Source: Erinaceus europaeus
Lineage: Eukaryota; Chordata; Mammalia; Eulipotyphla; Erinaceidae
DNA length: 64,000 bases
Assembly (NCBI RefSeq): GCF_950295315.1
Contig: NC_080171.1
Coordinates: 110,990,593 to 111,054,592 of the forward strand
Reading direction: 5' to 3'
Position numbers and translations under genes: made by a program. The notes beneath the pieces are model-generated. The model ran no database searches. It saw only the letters and a list, made by a program, of their open reading frames with translations, and was not told where the DNA came from. This document shows, one piece after another, positions 19,206-30,083 of the stretch (positions are counted from its first letter, which is position 1; every line of letters starts with the position of its first letter).

Positions 19206-22135
19206 GTAGGTAGGGTTTCTTGGTTGGGGTTACTGATTCAGCCGGTTGTCTAAAGCATGACCCCTAACCCTACTCCCCTTCCTTCTTTTCCTGTTAGGAA
19301 AGTCCCCTGACATGAGTATCCTCTCTGCCAAGAATCACTGGCAGCCTCCCTCCATTTTGGCAGTTACAGAGAAGGCCAAACATCCTTTGGCCGCATGATG
19401 ACAAAGATTTAAAGATAACTTACAATCAAAAGTCCTAGTCTCAGAGGGAAGGCCATTCAAGATGACCTGCCAGGCTCTTTATTTGATGATGAGGTGTGAG
19501 ACTGTGATGAGGTGGAGGTAAGAGGTGGAGGGGTGGGCTGTGGGCTCCCACCTGTGGGCCCTCCTAGTTTGTACTCCACTTTTGTCCCCCTATATCCTGA
19601 GTAAGGGGCGGGTTGCTCCTGGCTCTATGAAGAAGGGTGATATGAAAGCAGCAGAACTTTGTCCTCAAATACCAACAGTTGGTATCGGTGTAATTGTTTG
19701 ATTTCCTGTGCAGGTGCAAATGCCATTATAGACAGTCACATGATGATACTCATCAATGGGAAGCACAGAGTTAAAGAAAAAAAAAAAGGAAAAGACGAGA
19801 TTGTGAAACTTCTCTCTATTTTCCCGCTACTGAGTGTGGTCTAGAGATCAGCCGGGCCCAGGTGTGATCAGACATGCACAATTTCAGTGCTCTCTAGACC
19901 CCCTGAGGTAAAAATCTGCAATTAACAAAATCCTCAGTGATTCTCAGGGATGGGAACATTTGACCTCTTCACTCTCAGCTTGCTCTTAAGCTTTCACACA
20001 ACCCCCCTGAGGCCATCATGAAATTCTGACGCCTGGTTTGCCCCAGAGTTTCTGACATCATGGTCTGGGCTCTGTTGGCCCTCTGCAGATTTCCACAGAC
20101 CACATGATGGGCCTTAGGGATTGTGGGAAAAGCACAGCCTAGAAATAGGTATCTTCTTATAGCTAGCAGTGCTCAAGGTCTTCCTGACTGAGAACTTCTA
20201 AGTCGTGACAAGTTCTGGGCTCTGGTGTCTCCAAGGCTCTAGTCATTTAATATTTTGTCATTCTCCGTGTGCTTTGGGGAGGAAGTTAGAGGTTCATCAG
20301 GTATTCAACTTCTTCCTCTCCAGACTACTACTAAGCATACCCAGTTAATCCCTTGTACTATTAGAACATGTGAAGAGTAGGTGAGCAGGAGTGGGAAGCC
20401 CAGCATTTAGCAGGGTGTGCCTGATGCAGTGACTTTGAAGATGGACAGAGCTGTCTGCCACACCCACACCCCTCTGCCAGCATAGAACAGTTCTCCTGGA
20501 GTCAAAATGTAACCCAAAGGGAAAGACAGGAATCTAGAACTGGATGCATTTAAAAAATATGTCAAAACAAACAAAAAAAACCGATGGCTCAAGAAAAATG
20601 TACTAAGCCTAAAATAAAATAATAATAGAGTTTCTGTTATTTAGAATCTTCTATCTTTTTTGAACTTAAAAGTTCTACAAGATGGAGTTTTGAGTACAGT
20701 GAGTTTATTCCATTTGCCTCAAGCATTTATTTTCCTCAAGTATGGCAATTTTAGGAGTTTGTGTGGATTGTTGTTATTGTTTCATGACTATGTTCTATTA
20801 AGTAAAATAACAGAATTTTCTAAAGCAGTTAAAACCCAGTGCTAATTGCAACCATCAGCTATGTGCCCCTTTCCACTCTCTCCCATCTGCTTCAGTTTCC
20901 TCTAAAGGGGAAACTCTCAGCAACTCCTTGCCTAGTCAACTGTAGCTCCATTCAGGTCTAGGTAAAGTCTAGGCAAATGCTCGTGGATTTAAGGTAGAGA
21001 AACTACTACCCAGGGCAGCTCTTAGTGCTTATAAGTTAGGGAAACAGGAAGTTCACCATTATGGGAGGAGATTTCTCCTATGATGTGTGGGATACTCTGC
21101 TGCCAGTCTGCTAGGCCTTCATTGTTTCCACCTTATGTCTTTTCTGCTGGTCCCTGAGGCCACACTGAAAACAGAAAGAGCTGTGCTGTGAGAGAGAAGA
21201 TAGTAAGAAGCTGCTGGGGGTGCAAACTAGAGAGGGAAGAAGAGGCCACAGGGTGACTGGTGGAGCTGGGTGCCCCTAGTGTGTTCAGAGTAGAACTGAG
21301 TTGTTGTGAAGCCCCTCTTGACTCCTGGCCAACAGCATCCCTAGGCTATAAAAGGGCCCTTTCCCTCAGACATTAATGTGGCCTCAACCACCACTGATCA
21401 AGTACTAAAACTTTCACATTCAATGTTGGATGGAAACTTCCAGAACAGAGGGCATTTTGGTGAGCAAGTGGATGTGGTCAGGTGCTTCTTTACTGAGTAG
21501 GTCTGGCACTTTTCCTTTTCTCTAGAAAACCAAATTCACTAGCTAGAGACAGCTTCATGAACAGCAGAATTATTGTTGCTCACACAATCACAACAACATG
21601 ATAAATTTCCTTGGAAGAAAATAATAAATGTTACAAGGGGAATTTCATTTTGAAGCCCCCTCACTCAGGTGGATAGAGGTCCTGGAAGAATCAGATCCTA
21701 GATAAAACAACAACAACAACAACAACACACAAAAAAACAAACCACCCTTATCCTTAGCTTTGGATTCCTTATCTAATGTGTAAGCAGAGCCTGTCTCTAT
21801 TCTTGAAGAGTTCCCACCACTAGTTTTTCCCACATCACTGCTACATCTCTTGTCTCTAATCAGAGTCTTTTGCTTTAAAGGGAACACTCACCTGGAAGAC
21901 CTCTCACTTGGAAATGGCTTTTTTTGGTCACATTTAACTGAATATTTAACACATAACCTTAGTTACAGTTGCAGGATCCCTTTCATCATGCAGCTAATGT
22001 CACAGATGCACAAATTCGACTCTAGAATTCAGTCAGCTTTGAGAGCCTTTCTGCCTATACCTCTCAACCTAAACATCTGTGCAAGGAATCTGCTTACCTG
22101 CCAGACTCTGACTATTGTTTCAATAGGTTCTCCCT
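19206..22135. other. Long repeat-poor stretch
   Basis: Nearly 3 kb without a confident mobile element. I see no coding region; the small open frames (for example 19659-19844, 20407-20592, 21645-21887) lack motifs. A good TATA-like box lies at 21347. A CAA run occurs at 21704-21725. Such an island in dense SINE sequence may include a constrained element, which only alignment could show. Confidence 0.4.
21345..21370 (+). promoter_or_regulatory. TATA-like box, GCTATAAAAGGG
   Basis: TATAAAAG at 21347-21354 in the context GCTATAAAAGGGCCC matches the core TATA consensus, within non-repeat sequence. No downstream gene was identified, and chance occurrence is possible. Confidence 0.25.
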
Positions 22136-22139
22136 GTAT

Positions 22140-22330
22140 TTTTTTTTAAATTTCTTTATTGGGGGGTTAATACTTTATATTTGACAGTAAGTACAGTAGT
22201 TTGTAGATGCATAACACTTCTCAGTTTTCCACATAACAATACAACCCCCACTAGGTCCTCTGTCATCCTTTTTGGACCTGAACTCTCTCCCCGACCCAAC
22301 CCAGAGTCTTTACTTTGGTTTGTATCATCC
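22140..22330 (-). mobile_element. 5'-truncated L1 3' end
   Basis: A T-run, TTTCTTTATTGGGGGGTTAA and AGTTTTCCACATAACAATAC are the complement of the terminal part of the L1 at 60058-62055. Homology fades near 22330. Same subfamily as 481-623. Confidence 0.85.
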
Positions 22331-23212
22331 ATCCACCTGGCCCTAACATTTGGTTTTTGTAAGTAGCAGCTTCCAAAGCAAAGGTAAGAGTACCTAGAAC
22401 CTCTTTTCAAGTTGCTGTTGAGGAAATATGACCAATGTAGTACAGTCTGATTTTCACTTTCTCAAAAGAACAAAGGCAACTGTTGGGTATATGCTGAGCA
22501 AACCTTTAAAATCATAGACTGGATTCACAACACTGCTTGTGTCTTTAAAGCATGAATGGCAGGCTTGTTTCTTTAGAAAAACCATTCTAGATTTCTGTAC
22601 AAGGGACCACTGATTTTAAAGTAGGCATTCTGAGTTGGAGGGATGAGAAGTTGCTGTCCTGGGGACCATTTGTAATGACAGTATTCATTTAAAAGGCAAA
22701 AACCCACAAACTAAAATGTGATCAAACTGTTGCAGGGAGTAGAGTGACGTACAAGGTGAAGGAAACAGAAGTCTGTGGTTGAGTAGCTGGTTTCATGATG
22801 AGTGATGGTATTTCTCCAGAAAAACTCGGCAATCACTTATGTCTTCCTATTGGGCAGCTTCAGGAACTAATTCACTGGTGGTTTCATGTCTGATCCTTGG
22901 TGATACACTGTTGTTGTTTTCTTAATTAAAAAAAAATTTTTTTCCATCTTTACACTCACAGCCTGATCACTTGGGGTTGGGGATGAGGGGGTGTAGATTC
23001 CAGTTATAGGCTGTGTGTAATCAGTCACCCAAATGCAGTGACTTATAGCTGCCATTCTCTGGTCCCAGCTATGTGGATTAGGGTCAATAAGATTATCCTT
23101 CTGCCTTGACCCCATGGGGTTTTCCATATTGGACTCTCCCAAGCACTGAGGTGTGGGATGCTGGGCATAGTAGTTCTTGTAGTTGCCCCTATATATGGTC
23201 TCTCCAATAGAC
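22331..23212. other. Unique sequence
   Basis: No gene or confident repeat. A 91-codon frame at 22867-23142 (minus strand) has no recognisable domain. Confidence 0.4.
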
Positions 23213-23454
23213 AGATGGACTTCTTTTTTTTTTAATTATCTGTATTTATTTATTGGATAGAGACAGCCAGAAATTGAGAGGGAAGGGGGTGCTAGAGAGG
23301 GAGAGAGAAAGAGAGACACCTGCAACACTGCTTTACTACTTACAAAGCTTTCCCTTTGCAGGTGGGAATCGGGGACTCGAACCTGGATCCTTGTGCACTG
23401 TAACATTTGCACCCAAGCAGTTGTGCCACCACCTGGCACCAAGATGGACTTCTT
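23213..23454 (-). mobile_element. ERI-type SINE, short form, 13-bp TSD
   Basis: The element is 23226-23441: T-run, TTATTGGATAGAGACAGCC, TTTGCAGGTGGGAATCGGGG and CCACCACCTGGCACC. AGATGGACTTCTT is exact at 23213-23225 and 23442-23454. Confidence 0.92.
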
Positions 23455-23477
23455 AAATCAGGATTTGGCATACATTT

Positions 23478-23478
23478 C

Positions 23479-23521
<43 letters not shown>

Positions 23522-23524
23522 TTT
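23478..23524 (+). repeat. (TTTA)n microsatellite
   Basis: About 12 ATTT units, abutting the antisense SINE that follows and probably derived from its A-tail. Confidence 0.93.
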
Positions 23525-23805
23525 TAGCCTCCAAGGCTATCCCTGGGGCTTAGTGTCTGCATGGCAACTCCACTACTCTTGACTGCCATTTCTTTTCACT
23601 TGCCTTTTTTCTTTTTCTTTTTTTTTTTTTTCTCTAATAGAAACAGGAATAGCGAGGGAAAAGGGGGCGAAAGAGAAGGCAAGAGAGAGACAACTGCAGT
23701 ACTACTCCACTGCTTATGAAGGCTCTGCTATTATAGATGAGAACTGGGGGATTGAACTCACATCCTCCACCACGGTGACTGGGTGTAGCACTGCTCAGCT
23801 ACTTA
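23525..23805 (-). mobile_element. ERI-type SINE, long form, diverged
   Basis: TAGCCTCCAAGGCTATCCC module, then a T-rich spacer, AAACAGGAATAGCGAGGG and a drifted tRNA head. Much older than the copies on either side. Confidence 0.7.
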
Positions 23806-23911
23806 CATTTCTGTGTTTATCAGAGACAGTGCTTTGCAATTTTCTTAGTTATGTGCTGCTGGTGCCTGGACCTAGTAGCCAAGTAATATTGGCCTCATAA
23901 AATGTGTTTGA

Positions 23912-24271
23912 AAGTGTTCAATCTTGGGAGCTGGGTGGTGCAGGTTAAGCGCACATGGCACGAAGAGCAAGGACCAGCGTAAGGATCCCGGTTCGAGCCC
24001 CGGCTCCCCACCTGCAGGGTCGTCGCTTCGCAAGCAGTGAAGCAGGTCTGCAGGTGTCTGTCTTTTTCTCCCCCTCTCTGTCTTCCCCTCCTCTCTCCAT
24101 TTCTCTCTGTCCTATCCAACAACAATAGCTATGACAACAATAGTAACTATAACAAGTGCAACAAAAAGGGCAACAAAATGGGAAAAATGGCCTCCAGGAG
24201 CAGTGGATTCATAGTGCTGGGACCAAGTCCCAGTAATAAACCTGGAGGCAAAAAAAAAAAAAGTGTTCAAT
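23912..24271 (+). mobile_element. ERI-type SINE, long form, 11-bp TSD
   Basis: Near-consensus copy at 23923-24260 with GGTTAAGCGCACATGG, CGGTTCGAGCCCC, the CACCTGCAGG body, CTATCCAACAAC and the CCTCCAGGAGCAG to CCTGGAGGCA module. AAGTGTTCAAT flanks it at 23912-23922 and 24261-24271. It lacks a few bases of the tRNA head (GGTGGTGCAGG). Confidence 0.92.
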
Positions 24272-24455
24272 TTTTTTCAGTTTTTTGGAAGAGCTTGAGA
24301 ATGGATGTAAATTCTTGTCTGAAGATTTGCTAGAACTTCTAAAATTATCCTGTTCTGGACTTTTTTTTTTCTTGCTATGGGAGATTTTTTATTATTTTAA
24401 TTTCAATACTAGTGATTGATTGGTTTGCATTTTCTATTTACTGGTTCAGTTTGTT

Positions 24456-24953
24456 AGGCTATGTTTTTATTATTATTTCCCTTTTTGTTGTTCTTGTTAT
24501 TTTATTGTTGTTGTCATTGTTAGATAGGACAGAGAGAAATGGAGAGAGGAGGGGAAGACAGAGAGGGGGAGAGAAAGACAGACACCTGCAGACCTGCTTC
24601 ACCGCCTGTGAAGCGACTCCCCTGCAGGTGGGGAGCCAGGGGACTGGAACCAGCATCCTTATGCCAGTCCTTGCGCTTTGCACCACCTGCACTTAACCCA
24701 CTGTGTTACCACCTGACTCCCATTTTATTATTATTTTTAAAATATCTTTATTTATTTATTGGGTAGAGAGAGCCATAAATCAAGAAGGAAAGTGGTGATA
24801 GAGAGGGAGAAGACAGAGAGATACCTACAGCATTGCTTCACCACTCACAAAGCTTTCCCCTGCAAGTGGGGACTGGGGGCTTGAACCCGGGTCCTTACGT
24901 ATAGTAACATATGTGTTCATCCAGGTGCACCACCACCCAGCCCCAGGCTATGT
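24456..24953 (-). mobile_element. Nested pair of ERI-type SINEs
   Basis: The older short-form SINE (tail near 24465-24478, body 24737-24944) is bounded by AGGCTATGT at 24456-24464 and 24945-24953. A younger long-type SINE (24479-24722) lies inside its T-rich tail, bounded by TTTTATTATTATTT at 24465-24478 and 24723-24736. Both are antisense. Confidence 0.9.
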
Positions 24954-25090
24954 GTTTTTTAACAGCCATTTTTTCCAGATTATCTTTTTTTTTTTTTTTA
25001 CATATAGCATAGGCATAAGACTTCACATTTTTTCTATAAAGGGTAAGATAGAAAATATTTTAGGCTTTGTGAGCACATGAACTATATCAC

Positions 25091-25256
25091 AAGAATTCTT
25101 CCACCGTAGGCAGTGGTAGATAGCACAGTGGTTATGCAAAGAGACTCTCATGTCTGAGGCTCCAAAGTCCCAGCTTCAATCCCCTGTACCACTATAAGCC
25201 ACAGCTGAGCAGTACTCTGGTAAAACAAACAAACAAAAATACAAAGAATTCCTCCA
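25091..25256 (+). mobile_element. CTCTGG-type tRNA-SINE with TSD
   Basis: GGTAGATAGCACAGTGG, CTCTCATGTCTGAGGCTCC, CTTCAATCCCC and GAGCAGTACTCTGG are in order at about 25106-25243. AAGAATTCTTCCAC before and AAGAATTCCTCCAC after differ by one base. Confidence 0.88.
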
Positions 25257-25319
25257 CTGTAACACAGTAACAGGCATAGAGAATCATAAATAGGGGACAT
25301 GATTTTCTTTCAACAAAAT

Positions 25320-25556
25320 TTTCTTTCTCCCTTCCTTCCCTCCTTTTTTTCTTCCTCCGTCCCTCCCTCCCTCCCTTCCTCCCTCCCTCCCTCCCTTCCT
25401 CCCTCCCTGCCTTCCTCCCTTCCTCCCTTCCTCCCTTCCTCCCTTCCTCCCTTCCTCCCTTCCTCCCTTCCTCCCTTCCTCCCTTCCTTCCTTCCTTCCT
25501 TCCTTCCTTCCTTCCTTCCTTCCTTCCTTCCTTCCTTCTTTCCTTTCTTTCCTTCT
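25320..25556 (+). repeat. (TTCC)n / (CCTCCCTT)n polypyrimidine tract
   Basis: More than 230 bp of pyrimidine with phased CCCTTCCT units, joined to the T-tail of the following antisense SINE. It gives artefactual long open frames. Confidence 0.95.
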
Positions 25557-25872
25557 ATCTTTCTCTTGCCTCCAGGGTTATTGCTGGGGCTTGGTGCCTG
25601 CACTTTGAATCCACTGCTCCTGGAGGCCATCTTTTCCCCATTGTTCTTGCTACTATACTGTTGTTGTTATTGTTGGATAGAACAGATAAATTGAGAGAGG
25701 AGGGGAAGACAGAGAGGAGGAGAGAATAACACCTACAGACCTGTTTCACCACTTGTGAAGTGACAACCCCCCACCACCACCACCACCGCAGGTGGGGAAG
25801 CCCATGGTACAAGCCGGGATGCTTGTGCTGGTGCTTGTGCTTTGCTGTATGGGCGCTACTGCCTGACTCCCC
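25557..25872 (-). mobile_element. ERI-type SINE, long form
   Basis: GCCTCCAGGGTTATTGCTGG module, TTGTTGGATAGAACAGA, the body with an inserted CCACCACCACC run, and GCTACTGCCTGACTCCCC. The polypyrimidine tract probably expanded from its tail. Confidence 0.88.
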
Positions 25873-25984
25873 AAAACTTTATTTATAACAATTAAACAGG
25901 TAGTAGTAGTATTTTGGTCTATGGACCACAGGGAAGTAGGAGGGTGACACACTATAATTCCAGGAGGACAGTAGTTCCTGTCTC

Positions 25985-26385
25985 AGGACAATTCTGGACC
26001 TTACAATCTGTACCTCTTAACCTGACTATTCATCTGTATCTTTTGAAATAACCCTGTACTATGTTTTCTTGGGTTCTAGGAGCTCTGGTAGCAATTTATT
26101 GAACATGTGAAGGGGATTGTGGAAATATTCAATTTGTAGCTAAACTGGACACAAGTGTGGGTAACCTAGGCTCCACTAATTATGACTGGTATCAGAAGTG
26201 GAAAGGCAGTCTTGTAGGGCTGAACTCCTTACCTAAGATCTACACTAACTCTGGGTAGCTAGTGCCAGAACTGAGTTAAATTCTTATACACCAAGTTAGT
26301 GTCCACAAAGAAATAGGGAACAGTTTGGTGAGGAAAACTCAGATATTTGGTGTCAGGAGTGTTGCAAGGAGGGTTTGTAAAACTT
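25985..26385 (+). mobile_element. Ancient ERV-class LTR fragment
   Basis: 'GGGTAACCTAGGCTCC', 'AGAAGTGGAAAGGCAGTCTTG', 'AACTCTGGGTAGCTAGTGCC', 'GTTAGTGTCCACAAAG' and 'ATTTGGTGTCAGGAGTG' follow the order of an old mammalian ERVL-related LTR. The exact subfamily is uncertain from memory. Confidence 0.6.
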
Positions 26386-26533
26386 TCTTTTAGGCCACTT
26401 ATGTTAGCTGAGTAACATTGGAGCCAGGACTGGGAGGCTACCCGCCCAAGCTAGAACCTGTACACTGATTAAACTGCTTCCCAGGGACTGACATTGACCT
26501 TAAGGAGTCACTGAAAGAGACAAGAAAACACAG
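26386..26533. other. Unique sequence
   Basis: May be more of the preceding LTR or its flank; nothing clear. Confidence 0.3.
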
Positions 26534-26761
26534 ACAATGGGCTTTTATTTTCCCCCCTCTATGTTTTTTTATTGGCTAGTATATAGAGAAATTGAGAGGG
26601 GATAGGAATAGCGAGGGAGAAAGACACCTGCAGACCCGCTTCACTGCTTGTGAAGCCCTCCCCCGCCCCCCGCAGGTGGGTAGCAAGGGCTTAAACCCAG
26701 GTCCTTGCACATGATAACATGTGCACTTTACCAAGTACACCATTGTCCTCCTCCACAATGG
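26534..26761 (-). mobile_element. ERI-type SINE, short form, 7-bp TSD
   Basis: Element at 26541-26754: TTTTATTGGCTAGTATATAG, AATAGCGAGGGAGAAAG, CCGCAGGTGGG and a drifted head. ACAATGG repeats at 26534-26540 and 26755-26761. Confidence 0.82.
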
Positions 26762-27014
26762 ACTTAAAATTACTTTTGAATTTATAGAACACAAAATTAA
26801 GCATTTAAGTGTAAACATAGTGGCATTAAGTATATTCACATTGCGTGCAATCATCCTTATCATATCTCTCCGTAAGTTTTTCATCTTTTAAAACTGAAAC
26901 TCTTGTCTCCAATAAATACTAAGTCCTTGTCACGCTCTACAAGAATGTGGAGCCGAACACTCTACACTGTGTCTTTATGAATGTTATGGCTCTAGGGACT
27001 TCATAGACCAGGTT
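26762..27014. other. Unique AT-rich sequence
   Basis: No gene seen. Confidence 0.35.
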
Positions 27015-27225
27015 TTGGGGGCATCTGGTAGAATGTGCTTGTTACCAAACTCAAGGACCTAGGTTCAAGCCCGTGGTTCTTACCTTAGGATGCAAACTTC
27101 ACAAGAGGTGAAGCAGTGTTGTGAGTATCTCTCTTTCACTTTCCCTACCTCCCCCTACCCCCTCACTTTCTTTCTGTCTCTAGGCAAAAAATGAAAAAAA
27201 AATTTTTTTTTAAAAAAGAAAAGGA
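27015..27225 (+). mobile_element. ERI-type SINE, short form, diverged
   Basis: GGGGGCATCTGGTAG head, GGTTCAAGCCCG B box, drifted CACCTGCAGG body and CTTTCTGTCTCTAGG, ending in A- and T-runs. Confidence 0.78.
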
Positions 27226-27660
27226 ATTGTGTTTCTTCTCTGCCTTTTTTTCCTTTAGTATAGTTTCACCTATATTATAGTATGTGCAAAAATTTTGTTA
27301 TTTTTTAAGGCTGATACTATAAAGCAGAACACATGTTATTAATGGGTATGATTATATTTTTGTGTATTTTGAATTGAACATATTATATAGTTGTCTATAA
27401 ATGTTATAAAGTGAATAATATTCTATCGTATGAATGAATCACATTAATCTATCCATCCATCCACCTATCCACCCATCCATCCATCCATCCATCCATCTCT
27501 GGACATCTGAATTGTTTCAACTTTTTGGTTATCATGAATACTGCTGTAAAGAAAATAGGTGTGTAAAATTTGGTCAAAGAACCTCTTTTGATTCTTTTGG
27601 GATTTAACTCAGAAGTGGGATTGTTGGACCATACACCAGTTCTATGCTTCATTAAAAAAA
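27226..27660 (-). mobile_element. Old L1 ORF2 3' fragment (antisense)
   Basis: 'CTATCGTATGAATGAATCAC', an ATCCATCC run, 'GACATCTGAATTGTTTC', 'GAAGTGGGATTGTTGGACC' is the familiar antisense end of mammalian L1 ORF2. The boundary on the left is uncertain. Confidence 0.7.
27449..27497 (+). repeat. (ATCC)n microsatellite within the old L1
   Basis: About 12 imperfect CATC units grown from the L1 'ATCCATCC' phrase. Confidence 0.93.
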
Positions 27661-27689
27661 AAAAAAAAGTTCAAATAGTTTTAAAATCT

Positions 27690-27985
27690 ACTTTGGGGGC
27701 CGGCTGGTAGCATACCTATTAAGTGAACATATTACCAAGCTCAGAAACCCAGGTTCGAGCCTCAGCTCCCCACCTGCAGGGTGTCTGCTACATGAGTGGT
27801 GAAACATGTCTGCAGGCGTCTTTCTTTCCCTCTATCTCCCCATCCTCTCTCAAGTCAAAATTAGGAAAAAAAAAAAAAGGAGAAAACAATGGCTGTCAGC
27901 AGATGTAGATTTGTAGTGCTGGCACCAAGTCCCAGCAACTGGGGGCAGAATAAACAGTAAATAAACAAAAATAAAAAACTACTTT
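27690..27985 (+). mobile_element. ERI-type SINE, long form
   Basis: GGGGGCCGGCTGGTAGC head, GGTTCGAGCCTC B box, CCCCACCTGCAGG body, a shortened A-rich link and a drifted CAGCAGATGTAGATTTGTAG module. ACTACTTT-like sequence flanks it. Confidence 0.83.
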
Positions 27986-28138
27986 TGAAATGCTTTAAGG
28001 ATGGTAATATTTTGTTTTGACTGTGTGTAAGAGGAGGAGAAATTTTGTCATCCTGAGATGAATTTTGTTCTTTTTTAAAAATAAAATCATCATTCAGAAA
28101 CAAATTTGAAGGGTGAAGGGTAACTGAGAGAGTGACTT

Positions 28139-28317
28139 GTGGAATGATTCTTTTAAAAATATTTATTTATTTATTATTTGATAGAGATAGAGAGAAATTG
28201 AGAGGTGAGAGAGACATACACTTGCAGGCCTGCCTCACCACTTGTGAAGCTTTCCCCCCTGCAGGTGGGGACCAGGGGTTTGAACCTGGATCCTTGTGTA
28301 CTGTAAGTGGAATGATT
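28139..28317 (-). mobile_element. ERI-type SINE, short form, 5'-truncated, 11-bp TSD
   Basis: Element at 28150-28306: ATTTATTATTTGATAGAGATAG, body, GCAGGTGGGGACC and GGATCCTTGTGTACTGTA, where it stops before the tRNA A box. GTGGAATGATT is exact at 28139-28149 and 28307-28317, so truncation occurred at insertion. Confidence 0.92.
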
Positions 28318-28494
28318 TAAGTATGAGATTTATCTTTTGTGCTGTGTCTTCCCAGAAAGTGAGAATGTCCACTCCTTAGGGATTGTTAATTCTAGCCAAA
28401 ATTGTTATCCCAGGCAAGAGTAAGAAAGATATAAATCCAGAATAGTATGAATATTTACCTCACAGAATTTTAGGTGCCTTGAATAAGAGACTCA
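28318..28494. other. Unique sequence
   Basis: No gene or repeat seen. Confidence 0.35.
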
Positions 28495-28790
28495 AAAAAT
28501 CCACTAACTTGGGAGCCGGGTGGGGTAGTGCAGCGGGTTAAGCGCACGTGGCGCAAAGTGCAAGTATCGGTGTAAGTATCCCGGTTGGAGACCCCAGCTC
28601 AGGGAGTTGCTTCACCAGCGGTGAAGCTGGTCTGCAGGTGTCTTTCTCTCCCCCTCTCTGTCTTCCCTCTTCTCTCCATTTATCTCTGTCCTATCCAACA
28701 ATTATGACATCAACAACAATAATAACTACTACAACAATAAAAACAAGGGCAACAAAAAGGAAATAAATATTTTTTAAAAAAATCCACTAA
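28495..28790 (+). mobile_element. ERI-type SINE, AACAATAATAACTAC-tailed form, 14-bp TSD
   Basis: Element at 28509-28776 with AGCGGGTTAAGCGCACG, CTCTCTCCATTTATC, CTATCCAACAATTATGAC and GGGCAACAAAAAGG. AAAAAATCCACTAA flanks it at 28495-28508 and 28777-28790. It lacks the CCTGGAGG module. Confidence 0.92.
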
Positions 28791-29370
28791 GCACAAAGCA
28801 GGGTCTTGGTAAATGCTGGCTTCTCGTCTCTCTAATTTCAGAAGAAACATGTCGCAGGCTAGGAATTTAGGGGCAGAAAACTGCTCAGTTAGGGGAAACA
28901 GCCCCAGATGTCAGAGGTATCATATGATTCTTTCATCCAGATTAGAGGCCAAAGGTCACAAGCCAGAGACCGCTCAATGATTATTTTCTATATATGATTA
29001 AGACAGCTTGTTAAAACTCTCACACACATAGAGCAAACATGACATCTGGCAATGAAATACTAACCCCCTTTCTATCACCCCCCTTGTTCCTCCCTCCCTC
29101 TTCCTATCAGTGACACTGAATGAATATTTCAAACACTTATTGGGTATTTACTGTGACCAAGTTTGGAATATAATATAAAAAGTCACAGATTCATGCCCTT
29201 ATGGAGCTTATATTTAGTGAAGTAAACATCCAGAATTGCATGGGATTTGATCTTTTACTTGTAGATAGTGAGATTATAAATTCAGAAACTGTAGGGGCTT
29301 TTGCTAAAATAATGGAATGAGATTATTTAAAGATATAGTTGTAAAAAACATAAACCAGCAATAGTATCTT
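28791..29370. other. Unique sequence
   Basis: No gene or recognised repeat. Confidence 0.4.
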
Positions 29371-29381
29371 TCCCCTTTCTT

Positions 29382-29414
<33 letters not shown>

Positions 29415-29437
29415 TTCTTTCTTTCTTTCTTTCTTTT
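29371..29437 (+). repeat. (CT)n-(CTTT)n microsatellite
   Basis: Pyrimidine run joined to the T-tail of the following antisense SINE. Confidence 0.92.
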
Positions 29438-29766
29438 TTTGCCTCCAAGTTTATTGCTGGGGCTCAGTGCTTCCACTACGAATCCATTGCTCCTGGAGGA
29501 TATTTTTTCCCTTCTGTTGCCCTTGTTATTTATTGTTGTTTTTCCCTTTTGTTGCCCTTGTTATTATTGTTGGATAAGACAGAGAGAAGTCGAGAGAGGA
29601 GGGGAGACAGAGAAGAGAAGAGAAAGATAGACACCTGTAAATCTGTTTCACTACTTACTAAGCGATCCCTGCAGGTGGGAGCCAGGGGCTCAAACCTGGA
29701 TTCTTGAGCCGGTCCTTGTGCTTTGTGCCATGTGTGTTTAACCCGCTATGCTACTGCCCAACCCCC
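29438..29766 (-). mobile_element. ERI-type SINE, long form, with internal duplication
   Basis: GCCTCCAAGTTTATTGC module, body and GCTACTGCCCAACCCCC head complement. TTCCCTTTTGTTGCCCTTG-like sequence occurs twice (about 29507-29526 and 29542-29561), a tandem duplication of the link between module and body. Confidence 0.87.
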
Positions 29767-30083
29767 AGCATCTTTTCTTTTTTAGTAGCAATTTAATATG
29801 AAGTTACCGTCATCAAAACATCAGAATGACATAAAAGAAAGAAACAGCAATGTACCAGAAATAGGTTTGAATATATATATGTATATTTATATATACCACA
29901 TATATATATTAGGTTTGACTATATTTTGAAAATAATATATGATAAAGGAAACATTTTAATGAAACAGGACATAGTAGGCCTTGTAAAATTACATGCTGAA
30001 TGAGTGAAGGTGAGAATGTGACGAATATGACTGTCCCTTGCAGATAGGAATGTGACAAACTAATTATGCAAAGTAATTTGGAG
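29767..30083. other. Unique AT-rich sequence with imperfect TA tract
   Basis: An imperfect (TA)n tract lies at 29869-29911. No gene seen. Confidence 0.4.

Noticed and set aside
23940..24010. tRNA-like A and B boxes suggesting a tRNA gene.
   Set aside because: They belong to a SINE head: no acceptor-stem pairing or anticodon arm was recognised, and the body and tail of the SINE follow.
24412..24696. Recurring peptides with '...RTERNGERRGRQ...' and '...DRHLQTCF...' at many places.
   Set aside because: These are translations of the antisense ERI SINE body and recur wherever that SINE lies in the right frame.
25299..25694. Long proline/serine/leucine-rich frames at 10707-11081, 25299-25694 and 36535-36897, and their lysine/glutamate-rich complements.
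   Set aside because: They are translated pyrimidine or purine microsatellites.
27449..27497. Regular short repeats that might suggest a CRISPR array or minisatellite of interest.
   Set aside because: Tetranucleotide repeat in an old L1, in a mammalian genome; no spacers.
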